Source: Hysterangium stoloniferum (lineage: Eukaryota > Basidiomycota > Agaricomycetes > Hysterangiales > Hysterangiaceae). From it: a DNA stretch of 64,000 nt. Both the position numbers and the translations under genes were made by a program. Below are positions 45,081 to 55,898 of the stretch, piece after piece (the first letter of the stretch is position 1; every line of letters begins with the position of its first letter). The notes below the pieces were generated by a model that was not told the DNA's origin, did no database searches, and saw only the letters and a list, made by a program, of their open reading frames with translations. The stretch is from positions 474,269 to 538,268 of the forward strand of contig WHVD01000059.1 of assembly GCA_015178975.1 (NCBI GenBank). The letters are read 5' to 3'.

Positions 45081-46391
45081 TGTCAGGAACCAGAAAACCC
45101 ACCGGACCCTGTCCTACATGCTCCCAACCCTCTATATTGTATAGTTACAACTGGAGTTCCCACTGGAGCCTGCACGTCAACTTGTTTATACCTGACTCTC
45201 TGTATGCACCCCACCCTATCTGTACCCAACTCTCTATACCCACTACCAGACAACCCGCCAGGACCCAGACTCTGCCCTATATACACCCGACTCTCTGTAT
45301 CTCACAGACCAGTCACCAGACTTCGACTGGACTCCTGGAACCCCTCTAACAGAGCATAGAACCCTGCTCTCGTTATGGTCAAACAGTCTGTCATGTGTCT
45401 CATGTACCAGTAATCGGACTCCACTGGACTCCGAACTCCACCCTATATACACCCAACACTCTGTATCTCATGGACCAGTCATTGGACCCCAACCGGACTC
45501 CCTGGAACCCCTCTAACAGAGCCCCATTCCCGTTATGGTCTAATGACCTGTCATGATTCGTTTTCTGCTCCCATTCCATTCCATCCCTAATTCCCAGTTT
45601 AGTATTTACTTGTTTCATTTTATGTTTAATAGTTCTGCCCCTCATTAACACCGGATTTGGTATTATTACATTTCACAGTCTATATAAGCCTCCTATATTC
45701 ATGTACTTAGAATCCAGTTTCAATCTCAAACAAGTCTGACCCTCAAACAAGTCTGACCCTCAAACAAGTTTGACCCTCAAACAAGTTTGACCCTCAAACA
45801 AGTTTGACCCTCAAACAAGTTTGACCCTCAAACAAGTTTGACCCTCAAACAAGTTTGACCCTCAAACAAGTTTGACCCTCAAACAAGTTTGACCCTCAAA
45901 CAAGTTTGACCCTCAAACAAGTTTGACCCTCAAACAAGTTTGACCCTCACAGACACAAGTTTGACCCTCAAAAAAGTTTGACCCTCAAACAAGTTTGACC
46001 ATCGAACAAGTTTGACCCTCGAACAAGTTACACCCCTGATCCAGTCTCTAGTCCTCTTGTCTGTCTGCATGCTCGATTCCCAGAACTCCCATGGGAACTC
46101 CGGAATCTACATCTTCCTGTATGCATTCTGTCAGCTCGAAATATGGACACCCAAATGAGTGTACAAGGATGCAACCTATAAGCTGAAGCCAAGTCCATCT
46201 CAGCCATACCATACCTTTCTGGTAATTATTCTGATACACTGTCTTGTACTACTAATCCCCGGAACTTCCCTGGACTTATTACCCAGGGACTCCATGGGAC
46301 ATTTCCCAGAAGAAAGTTTGTGTTCAGAATAATTACTGGAAACACTCTGTGGGATTTCCTTGGAGTTTATATCTTTGTTCGGAACTTAACA
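45081..46391 (+). mobile_element. Solo LTR O with internal minisatellite (1311 bp)
   Basis: TGTCAGGAACC...GGAACTTAACA with ATAGT on both sides (45076-45080 and 46392-46396). Same family as K. About 300 bp of its length is the 17-bp array. Confidence 0.9.
45727..46029. repeat. 17-bp minisatellite, about 18 copies
   Basis: The unit CAAACAAGTTTGACCCT is tandemly repeated, with a few variant copies at both edges and one interruption near 45950-45960. The equivalent place in LTR K (about 36227-36256) has a single copy. Confidence 0.93.
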
Positions 46392-46639
46392 ATAGTCTAG
46401 CATACAAAACTGTTCCAATGTTTTGATAATTCCCAAGATATGTTTTATAACTGATCAAATAAATTTCCTAAAATAGTGAACATATTCTCAGAGATACCTT
46501 AGCATACTAGCTTTTATATTCCCAAACATTACATAATAGTTTTGGAAATTGGTGTCACAGTGAATATTGAAAAATAGCCAATTATTGGGACAGTTTTGGA
46601 ACCACCCTTTTTGAATCAGATATCTTGTTATTCTAGTAC

Positions 46640-48441
46640 ATTGCATGGCCTCCCTTAGCCTTGATTACAGCATAAACCTTTCTAGGAATACTTTTCATAA
46701 GTTTCTGACACTCCTGAGGCTCAATCTTTGGCCATTCCACTTCCACTCTCTCCCATAACTCTCAAACTCCCTTTGGTGGTGAAGGATATTTTGTAGCTGT
46801 TTCTTCAGGTGATTCCAAAGATGTGCTATGAGATTGAGGTCAGGAGACTGTGCTGGCCAGCCTGAATCTGATTTTCAGAAAACCATTTTTGTGCCATCTT
46901 GAATGTATGCTTTGGGTCATTATCTTGCTAGAAAATGGCATGGCCTCATCTTCTGGAATCTCCAAATCTCTAATGCTCTGGGACAAATACTGATCCAGGA
47001 TCTCCACATATTGTGCAGAATCCATCCTTCCTTTAATCTCTGCAAGCCTTCCCACTCTATTCCAACCCATACAGCCCCAGACCATGATATTTCCACCTCC
47101 ATGCTTGACAGTAGTGTTACAACCGGAATTCCCGCCAGACTCCAGGCACTAACTTATACGCACTCGTGTCCTATACGCACCAATTGTCAGTTTACCAGAA
47201 TTCCCACTGGACTCCATACATCAGACTTGTCCATGTTCAACTTCATTACATTGTGTATCAGTCACCAGAATACCCACTGGACTCCATCCCTGTCTATGTC
47301 TGACCTCATCCCACGCATCAGTCACCGGACCCCATTCGGAAAACCCATCATCCCTCTAACTGAGCCCTGTTCCTGTTTTAGTCAAATGACCTGTCATGAT
47401 TTGGACCCCACTCCCACTCCATTTCCCGTTATGGTTTTTGATTTGTCACAATTTGGACTCCGCTCCATTCCGCCCTGTTCCTAACACCAAATTTGGTGTT
47501 TACTATTCTCGTTTTATGTTTTGCTAGTTTCATTTCATTATTACTGGATTTGGTATGTTATTCATTCCACGGTCTATGTATATAGTCTGGCAGATGTTGT
47601 ACATACAATCCAGTCAGAAAATCAGCTTAGATTCCCCCCAGTAATCTAATACATTTTCCACTCTAAACTCCTCCTTGAATTACACTGCTCTCGCTAGTCA
47701 GAGCCCACGGGCTCCAATGCATCTATCTCTCTTATTTATCTCGACTCCCCAACCTCTCAGCCCACAACCTCCGACCTATGACCCCTCGACCCACAAACCC
47801 CGCCCAGACTCCCCAGGATTCCCATCTGCCTGTCTGAAATTGGACAACATGATTTTGCGAGAGCACAGCCTATAAGCTGAAGCCAAGTCCTACCAGATTT
47901 CCCACAGGTTTCTCTGGAAACCCACCATGTACGTACCCTAACAAGTAGGTTGGGTTGTCCTATCAGAAAGTGGTTCTCCAGTCTTCTTCCACACATATTG
48001 ATGTCCATCTGACCCAATCCTATTGATTTTGGTCTCATCAGGCCACAATATCCGCTTCCAATCATCCACTGTCCAGTTTTGGTACTTGAGGGCAAAGCTT
48101 AACCTGGTCTTTCTATGTTGAGCCTTGAGCAAGGGCCTTTTTGCTTTGACTACAGCTTTGAAACAATACTATTTCAAGGTCCTCCTGACTGTGTTGGGTG
48201 AGACATGATTGATGGAATTAAATGTTGTAGTGTGTGGCTTGGACAGTATTATCTAGTTTGCCAGAGGTGATTTGATGTATGATCCTCCTTTTAGGTTTTC
48301 TTTACCTATATCCATCTCCTGACCAATTCTACTGGTAGTAGACTTGCTAAGACCTATCATAGATGCCACATTCCTATTCGAGAGTCTATTTCGTAGGAGG
48401 GAGATGGCTTGATCTCTTTTGAGAGGAGAAATAGCTTTCAT
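46640..48441 (-). pseudogene. Tc1-like transposase pseudogene of T2
   Basis: Begins near an ATG at about 48438 (MKAISPLKRDQAISLL), followed by a helix-turn-helix (NVASMIGLSKSTTSRI). The middle, 48132-47960, carries WTVDDWKRILWPDETK, with the first catalytic Asp in the WPDE block, and IGSDGHQYVWKKTGEPL. After LTR N the reading resumes with HGGGNIMVWGCMGW (47102-46990). A frameshift and a TAG at about 46930 (expected CAG) precede QDNDPKHT; the NPI block follows near 46820. Removing N gives about 320 codons, normal for the family. Confidence 0.85.
47115..47943 (+). mobile_element. Solo LTR N (829 bp) inside T2 transposase
   Basis: TGTTACAACCGG...ACCCTAACA with AGTAG on both sides (47110-47114 and 47944-47948). 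Nearly the same length as solo LTR B (828 bp), same family. Confidence 0.92.
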
Positions 48442-48763
48442 GATGGGGGTGGTAGTTAAAATGTGGCTGTCACAGTCACATATCAATTAGAACATTGAAT
48501 ATATGTCACCTCATTTGTTTTGGAATTTTATCATGCTTCTAGTATATAATATGATATAGTGATATCTGTGAAAAGATAGGTTCCAAAACTGTCCCAATGA
48601 TTGGCTATTTTTAAATATTCACTGTAACACCAATTTCCATCAATATTATGTAATGTTTGGGAGTATAAAAGCTAGTATGCTAAGGCATCTCTGAGAATAT
48701 TCCCATTATTTTAGGAAATTTATTTGATCAGTTATAAAACATTTAATGAGAATTATCAAAACA

Positions 48764-49443
48764 TTTAAGTTCTGATGGATCTTGAGCCATGGAGTTTCTG
48801 GGTAATATTCCAAACACTTTCCAGGAATGTCCCATGGAGTCCCTGGGTAATAGTCCAAGGAGTATTAGAATAATTACCAGAGTACTGGACTTGGCTTCAG
48901 CTTATGTGCTGTGCCCTCGTACACTCATTTGGGTGTCCATATTTTGAGCTGACAGAACACCTACAAGGAAGATGTAGATTCCAGAGTTTCCATGGGAGTT
49001 CTGGGAATTGAGCATGCAGACAAAAAAGAGGAGTAGAGACTGGACCAGGACATATTTGGGGTGTAACTAGTTCAAGATTCCAACTGGATTGTAAGTACAC
49101 AAGTATGGGAGACTATATGTGTAGACTTTGAAAACTAATCTATTACAAATCCAGCAGAAAAAGGATAAATGAATAAACATAAATTGAGGCAAGCAAATAC
49201 CAAACTGGGTATTAGGGATGGAATGGAACAGAATCAGAGGATGAATCATGACAGGTCATTTGACCATAATGGGAGCAGGGTTCTATGCTCTGTTAGAGGG
49301 GTTCCAGGAGTCCAGTCAGAGTCTGGTGATGGGCACAGAGTCAAGTATAAACAGGTTGATGTGTGGGTCTGGCAGAGTCCAATGCCTGGTACATGAGACA
49401 AAGTGTCAGATATAGACAGGTTGATGTGTGGGTCCAGCAGACT
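48764..49443 (-). mobile_element. LTR fragment P (family K/O)
   Basis: Follows LTR K from its TTAAGTTCTG start through GACTTGGCTTCAGC to the GACAGGTTGATG block, then stops. The left border coincides with the truncated right end of T2. No TSD. Confidence 0.7.
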
Positions 49444-49529
49444 CACACTTCATCAACAGGATGAATTAATACTTCATTGAATGAGGCATCTGTTCTCAAT
49501 ATTGTTCAATATTGTTCAATTGTTTATTT

Positions 49530-49905
49530 GACTTTATTGAGTTAAATCCAATTCATGTCAGCCCAGCCCCATCTGACACATACATGGAAGCTGTAAAGAT
49601 GGCCAAAGCAAGAGATCTTCAACCTTAACCTCCAATTTGTGATGGAATTCACCCAGGAATTGTTCCCACTAGAGGTCAAGTTGTCAGCATACTGTATCAC
49701 CCATAATTGAAATAACCAAAGTGAATGGGTCAGTCAAGAACCATAGTAGATCTTTATCAAGGCACTGGAGGGCCTATCATGTTTCTAAGAGGCTTAGTAA
49801 ATCTATATGTTGTCATGGACATTGTAGTACAGTGAAAGGAACCTAAGGATACTCTAAGCAGATCCTTGGGATAGAGCCCATTTTCAACTGGCTTTGGTGT
49901 GGTAA
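49530..49905 (+). pseudogene. Unidentified decayed coding stretch
   Basis: One plus-strand frame stays protein-like over about 370 bp despite in-frame stops (phrases IELNPIHVSPAP, EAVKMAKARDLQ, TRGQVVSIL, FLRGLVNLYVVMDI). It looks like the remnant of a real protein. I do not recognise the family. Confidence 0.35.
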
Positions 49906-50880
49906 CAGCATGCTAAGGGATTCCAGCAACTATAGTACCACTATAAAAAAGACAGTAATGTTGTGTGAGATACTACTTCTAACTACAGTGGTTTCCCATT
50001 GGGAAGATGTTGGTGTATGTTTTTCTACTCTGGACCATTATGATAAAACAACCTTGTTGTACAGCTCAAATAAATCCACAATCACAAAATGAATGCAGAT
50101 ACTCCAAGTACTGTGGGACAGAGAAACGGAGCCTGCATGATCATGATACTGCAAGATGGAGGAAATAACCGTTCCCGCCTCTTGGTGAAGCGGGGCAATC
50201 AATGGGGACTTTTTATAAATATAACCAATTCTATTTCTGGTTATACGGCACTGATGTCTAGAGACCGTGTGAAATCGATGAGAAACATAAATCTGTTGCA
50301 ACCGAGTTTGAAAACAAAACGATTGTTAGCCTGTGATCGTCTGTACCATTGGAAACCAATTAAGGTTCGTATGGTTGGTTGAGCTTGAGTGTTTCCTTCA
50401 TGCCCCAGATGTGGTGGCGGCGTCATTACGGAAGTTCTTTGGGACCTTTTATATTGTATCTTTTATCTTTTATATGCCATGGACGCCTTCTCTACAATCT
50501 TCCTTTGCACTCTTCATGAAATTCCAGTTGAACTCCCTGGACATGGGCAATGCCTTATCGAATGAAAGTAGTTGGTATTTCCTTCGTTAGATTAACATCA
50601 CACGCAACATGCTTGGCAAACGAAAGGATGCATTACCGCATCACCTTCCTGTCACAAAGCCAGCATGTCATGCATGTCCCATATGAAGCAGTAATAGCCG
50701 TGGAACCCGGTATTAATCAGCGCCTTATCCACATGGACGCACGAGCACGAACAAGTTGTCTGGGGATGCTTGCGCCATTGGTGCAGCGGCTTGAGCGTGA
50801 AAGACTTGACCGGAATGCGATACGGCATTCCTATCATAGATAGATCATTGCCAGGACCCCAGAGTCGTTGAAGCTTGACT
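49906..50880. other. Flank of the host gene, no supported gene
   Basis: Several frames of 60-97 codons overlap on both strands with no clear splice chain, start context or known motif. The minus-strand part nearest the host gene (50880-50650) could be its 3' UTR. Confidence 0.35.
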
Positions 50881-53800
50881 TCATGACCGCGCATGTGCCC
50901 TAAAGCTACCGTTGGATCGATGTTTCATGCCACGGTTTTCCAAAATTCTCCGTTCTAAAAACAACCCTTTATCCACCTTCTCCATTATTCCATAAGAATA
51001 GGCGAGATCTTCTAACGTAATTCCTGATTCTTTCACGCGATTCCCATCTCTTTGTCGGAATTTACGGTTCCCTATGTGCAAGCTGATTTACCATGTAAAG
51101 GAACGGTCAAGATATCTTTCTTACGTTTACGCCGTGCCATTTCCGTATCTGACATTTCGTTATCTGTCCGATCAGAAATTTTTTGATAATGGTCGTTCTC
51201 CTCAGTCTCAGAGTCCATCTCAACGACCTTGCGTTTATGTGTCTCTCGCTCCGCCAATGGTACAGCCTGGGGGTAAACATAGAATTACTCAGGGAGAAGA
51301 ATGCAATAGATTTGGACTGACCGTCGTTCCATCGACACCATGTGTAATTTCTAGGGAAGAAGATGCGTGTGTGATCTCCACTACTTCAGCAACGGATTGA
51401 GCGCAATCCGACTCTACACTCAACGTAGACTGTGGCGTACCAAAGCCAATGTCATTTTGTAATCGAGAGGCATCTCTATCATCTGTGATATTTTTACGCT
51501 CTTCTTGTACTGCTGGCACCTCATCCTGTGATTGTTGAGGATCTGCGAGGCTGGAAATTGAAGCTAGGGTCCATTTGGGTAATCTCAAAGGCGGTTCGTA
51601 AGAAACGTTTGTCTGTAACGATGGGATAAGTATGGGACTGCTGGTTTCTCCGACGTATGGGGAGACTAAACCGCCGCCACCATCTAATATAACAGAAGCA
51701 TCGCATTCTTCACTAACCAATGATTGTACCGCCAGATGTTTGGCAGTTGCGCCAGACACGGTGACCGGAGAAATATCACACGACGTGAGGGGTGTGTGAG
51801 AGGCATCAGTGTCTAATTTTTCTTCTGATCGGGTTTCCGACTCATTTATGAGTACGGGTGTTTCTCCTTGTTGCGTAATGGTCGGCCGGGTTCTTTCGAG
51901 GTCTGCGGCTAGAGAGTTCGGGGTGAAACTGGCGTCCTCGGAAGACAATTCGAGAACGGCAGTTGTGAAAATATTGTCCTTTAAAAGCGGATTGCAAACT
52001 GTTTGGGAAAGTGGTGTAGGGTATGCCTCGCCGGTGTCCGCCACGGGAGGCGATTCTTCGTTCTCGTCTACAATTTTCTTTATGTCATGCTCCCGCTGTA
52101 TGTGGGCGTGCTCACAAGCAGGGACGGAGGACTGAGGTGGCCCCATAATCGGTCTAGATACTGGATGTGATACCGATGTTGACAGGCGTGTTGCTGCTTC
52201 TGATTCGGACACTGCCACGTCGTTAGGGCAATTGATTTTCTTCGAGGAGAGAGAAGTGGCGCTTTCGCATTCCTTTGACATAATGGTTGTCATTGTCCTT
52301 CTTTGTGATGATTCCGCATCCTGGCGTAGTTTGGAACTAAGTTCGGAGGCAATAGGTAAGCGATGCTGAGGCAAAGCTGAGTATAATGGATTGGAAGAGC
52401 GAAACTCTATGCGAGAAAGAGCTTCCTCAAACTGAGAGGCGGCCGACCTCAATACACCATTTTCTCTCTCATGGAGAGAGGCTGAAAATTTGGCATTACG
52501 GATTAGAATTGTGGGAGCTACCCCAGAATGGGATTCCTGTGAATTCAGCGAGCTCGTCGCTTCATCTACAACAGGCACAGTCAGCATAAAGAGACAACTG
52601 TTCAGTGAAATGTAAGCTATTGCAATTACCCAAGGTTTCTGTCCTAGCATCTTCTGCGTGAAGGTATTTTTGTTTGGGTGAGACAGTTGGATCAATAACG
52701 ACACATGTATCGCCCTGTACCTCTTTAGCTGACATGGTCTAAATGATATGATAGGTCACAGCCGAGAAGGGGAAAAAAAGGAAGACTCACAGTATCAATC
52801 GCATTAAATGAGAAATTTGCCAATCCCCGAGACGAACCGGCGTCTGATACTTGTTCCATATGGTTACCTTTTTCTAGCTCATCGATCAAGATGTATTGCA
52901 TGCCAGGGTACTCTGTGTCGTGGATAGAGGGGACGGGTGCGCCTAAAACGGTAGTAGACAAGACGCCTTCAACAGATAACCGATCAGGTTGGGTTTCTTT
53001 CGAATCAATTTGTAAAGGTTTCGCAAGAACATAATTTAGCATTGCGGCTGACAACGTCCTCTTGTGATGCTTTACGTTTCCATTGTAGGAGACGTTGGAA
53101 TCCTTTGATTTAAGCGGGCCTGTGTTCTCGCATGACTTAGGAGAAGAATTATTTGATGACAGTGGTCTTCTCTTTGATTTCATATCTCTTGAAAACTCGA
53201 GGCTATGGGCCGATTTGTTGTAAGCAGGTTTTGACCCACGAGCGGTTGCCGTACCTAATGTAACAGTAACCATTGTGTTGATGCGACGGCGATAAGAAAT
53301 TAGTATCGCGGTCATCGATGAAATAAGATATAACTTGCCTATTCCTTCTACACACAATGTGGATACAGGCTGCTGAGATGGGTAAAGGCTGCTAAGATAT
53401 ATTTCTGGTGAACTAAGGAGACCATCATCTTTACTCAATTCAGTGTCGGTGCGTCCCACCATCGAGACGTTGACGTCACGGTCTACCTGGGTTTCTCTAC
53501 TAACGACATTCATTAAATCTTTGCATGAGGCGGCTTGGTGAGATAACCCATCCCATGTATAGGAGAACTGTGGGGATCCAAGGCGGGAAGGGATTAAAAA
53601 TCTTTGCATCTCCTCCATAATTGTCGGTAGTAAGGCTGCCTCGACGGCAGGCAAATCATACAAAGGAATATGACACGATCTCATTTTCCTGGATGATATC
53701 CACATCATATCCTAAAGTGCAAGTTTTAGTACGCTTTAATCGATGTCGGATACGACATACCCGGGCACTAGCCGCATCGTGTAACCATCTCTCTATCTCT

Positions 53801-53925
53801 GTTCTATCGCATTCCCTCTTCTCTGGGACACAGTTGAACAGGTTTATGATATTCGTTATACTTTCATCATATTCATTTCGAACTGAAGATGGGTGAAGAT
53901 TTGATGGTTGAGGGGTGAGGGACAT
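50881..53925 (-). CDS. Host gene: unknown protein of about 895 residues, seven exons
   Basis: The exon chain is read from splice signals: 53925-53761, 53711-53339, 53254-52791, 52738-52630, 52565-51322, 51266-51125, 51071-50881. All joints keep frame and the total is 2688 nt. Introns are 49-64 nt with GT-AG (for example GTATGT...CTTTAG and GTAAGA...ACATAG), except an 84-nt GC-AG one (53338-53255) that is also open and may be retained. ATG 53925 gives MSLTPQPSNLHP; a TTG three codons upstream is not a likely start. The N-terminal ~130 residues look folded (TEIERWLHDAASAR, YDLPAVEAALLPTIMEEM). The long middle is Ser/Thr/Glu-rich and probably disordered. The C-terminus has a basic run (ARRKRNRKFRQR), a possible nuclear signal, then LEDLAYSYGIMEKVDKGLFLERRILE. 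I recognise no family. Confidence 0.72.
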
Positions 53926-54451
53926 GACCGTCAATGGAAGAAACGCTAAAAATTCAGACTCCGAGCTTTCTCATGTGAAAAGTTATGAAGTACTTGTGGC
54001 TTTCGCTTTTTTTTCTTTTCTTCTCGTTAACTCTCTCTGTCCCCCGGATCGTCCGGGTAGTCTCATCCCGTTGCCGATATGTAGATAGTGAGACGCGGAA
54101 ACTATCCATGGTGATCTTAACTCAAGAGCATCCATATGCACTAAATTGACCCCAGGATTGTTGGTCAATTTTTGGCTAAGTGCCTTTCCAAAGTCCGGAG
54201 CACTAAGCTTGCGTTTAGGCAGGTATCATATTGTACTAAAAGAAAGAGTTCCCACATGTTGCAATGCCAAAGGTCCCGAAAGGAATGTAAACTGACCACC
54301 TTCTTGAGCTGGCACATGTCCTATAGGTGTGGCATTTTGCATGGGCAAAATAATTCAATAATTACTAATTAACTGGCAGTGGTAGACTATAGGATATAAT
54401 ATATGAGGCTTTCAACAAAATAATCTCAATCAGTATATAAGTAAGTCCCTG
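53926..54451. other. Upstream region of the host gene
   Basis: No gene. A pyrimidine-rich tract (plus strand, about 54005-54045) lies 80-120 bp upstream of the ATG on the opposite strand. CCCTG at 54447-54451 is the left TSD of LTR Q. Confidence 0.4.
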
Positions 54452-55037
54452 TGTGAAGAGTTGTGGAAGTTCTGACCATTCTATATACAAAGAATATTGA
54501 CCGTTCAAGTACAACACAATGGATTGACTGTGTAAGTTCAATATGATTGAAAGGATTAGTTATCTTGGTACCGAATAGATAGCTAACACAACTGGAAGGC
54601 AAATCAACTTTACAGTACAATTCTGGATGACTCTCTAATGATTTAGGAAATAATAAGAGAGTCGAGCAAAGACAGAGTAGTGTGGATGTAGTCCATGTGG
54701 ATTAAGATAACGGTTCAGGTTTTGACTAATATAGTTTGAAACAGTGATTGTGCTGATAGTTAAAGCCTGTCTGTGAGGGTCAAGACAATACCCCAATCAC
54801 AACTTGCAGGACACTAAGTGGGTGTCTGGGCAAGTTGTGGTTATGGGGTAAAAAGTGTCTCTGCTTCTTTGGCACTGAGTGCACCCACAAGTATACACAG
54901 GGCTTTGAACTAATGAAATGGTGCAATAGTCGAAGAATGTAAAGGATAGGAAAATATGAATAAAATATGTAAAATATAAATGAAATGAAAGAAGTATTTT
55001 ACTGCAGTGAAACCATAGTACAAGCATACTCCTCACA
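54452..55037 (-). mobile_element. Solo LTR Q (586 bp, Gypsy-3 LTR family)
   Basis: TGTGAAGAG...ACTCCTCACA with CCCTG on both sides (54447-54451 and 55038-55042). Reverse-oriented relative of L and of the Gypsy-3 LTR. Confidence 0.9.
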
Positions 55038-55082
55038 CCCTGACAACTGTGAAAAGTGTTGGGTGAATAATCATTGAATTAT

Positions 55083-55898
55083 TGTTATGACTGGAAAACC
55101 CACCAGACTCTGGGCACTACCCTATATACACCTGCACCCTACACGCACCAGTCATCAGTTTACTGGAATACCCACTGGAATCTGGACATCAGACCTGTCC
55201 TTGCCTGACCTTCATTATCTCATGTACCAGTCACCGGAATACCTGCCTGGGACCCACACACATCATCCCTGTCTATCTCTGACCCTGTCCCACACATCAG
55301 TCACCAGACCCCACTCAGAAAACCTGACAGCTCTCTAACTGAGGCCCATTCCCATTATGGTCAAATGACCTGTCACATTTCAGACTCCACTCCCACCCAA
55401 TTCCCGTGATCGTCTAACGACCTGTCACATTTCAGACTCTGCTCCATTCCGTTCCTAACCCCAATTTGGTGTTTACCTATCTTGTTTCATGACTACTAGT
55501 TTGGATTTCATTATTACTGGATTTGTATGACATACATTCCACAGTCTATATAGTCTGGCAGATGTTGTATTGTACATACAATCCAGTCAGAAAATCAGCT
55601 TAGATTCCCCCCAGTAATCTCAGTACATTTTCTGCTCTAATCTCCTCATTGAAACACACCACTATTTACCTCATCAGGGCCCATGGGCTCCAACCTATCT
55701 ATTACTCTATTACTTGACCTCTGACTCATCACTGCCTGACCCCTTGACCTCCGTGGGATTCCTGCAGTCAACTCTCCAACTTCTCAACCCACCAACCACT
55801 CCCAGACTCCTGGGATTCCCATCTGCCCATCTGAAATTGGACAACACAATCTCGTGAGGGTGCAGCCTATAAGCTGAAGCCAAGTCCTACCAGCTTTC
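55083..55898 (+). mobile_element. LTR J, interrupted by copia-B
   Basis: Starts TGTTATGACTGG and follows LTR family B/G/H/N up to CCAGCTTTC, where the copia-B LTR begins. The missing last part should lie beyond the window, after copia-B. Confidence 0.82.

Larger units (their letters stand above)
46399..48763 (-). mobile_element. Tc1-like element T2 (about 1.5 kb without LTR N)
   Basis: Inverted repeats of about 200 bp (about 46399-46612 and 48570-48763) include the ACTGTTCCAATGTTTTGATAA end on the left. The right end is cut a few bases short where LTR fragment P starts. Solo LTR N is inserted in the transposase. Confidence 0.8.

Noticed and set aside
45727-46029. CRISPR-like array
   Set aside because: Units are directly adjacent without spacers. 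It is a minisatellite within an LTR.
46903-47484. 193-codon plus-strand frame
   Set aside because: It spans the junction of the T2 transposase (opposite strand) and solo LTR N, so it cannot be an ancestral gene.
50089-50382. Possible NUDIX-like peptide (LLVKRGNQWGLF) on the plus strand
   Set aside because: The NUDIX box (GX5EX7REUXEEXGU) is absent and the frame is short.
51072-51091. A 20-nt mini-intron near the end of the host gene
   Set aside because: A better donor (GTAAGA) upstream gives a normal 53-nt intron with the same acceptor and correct phase.
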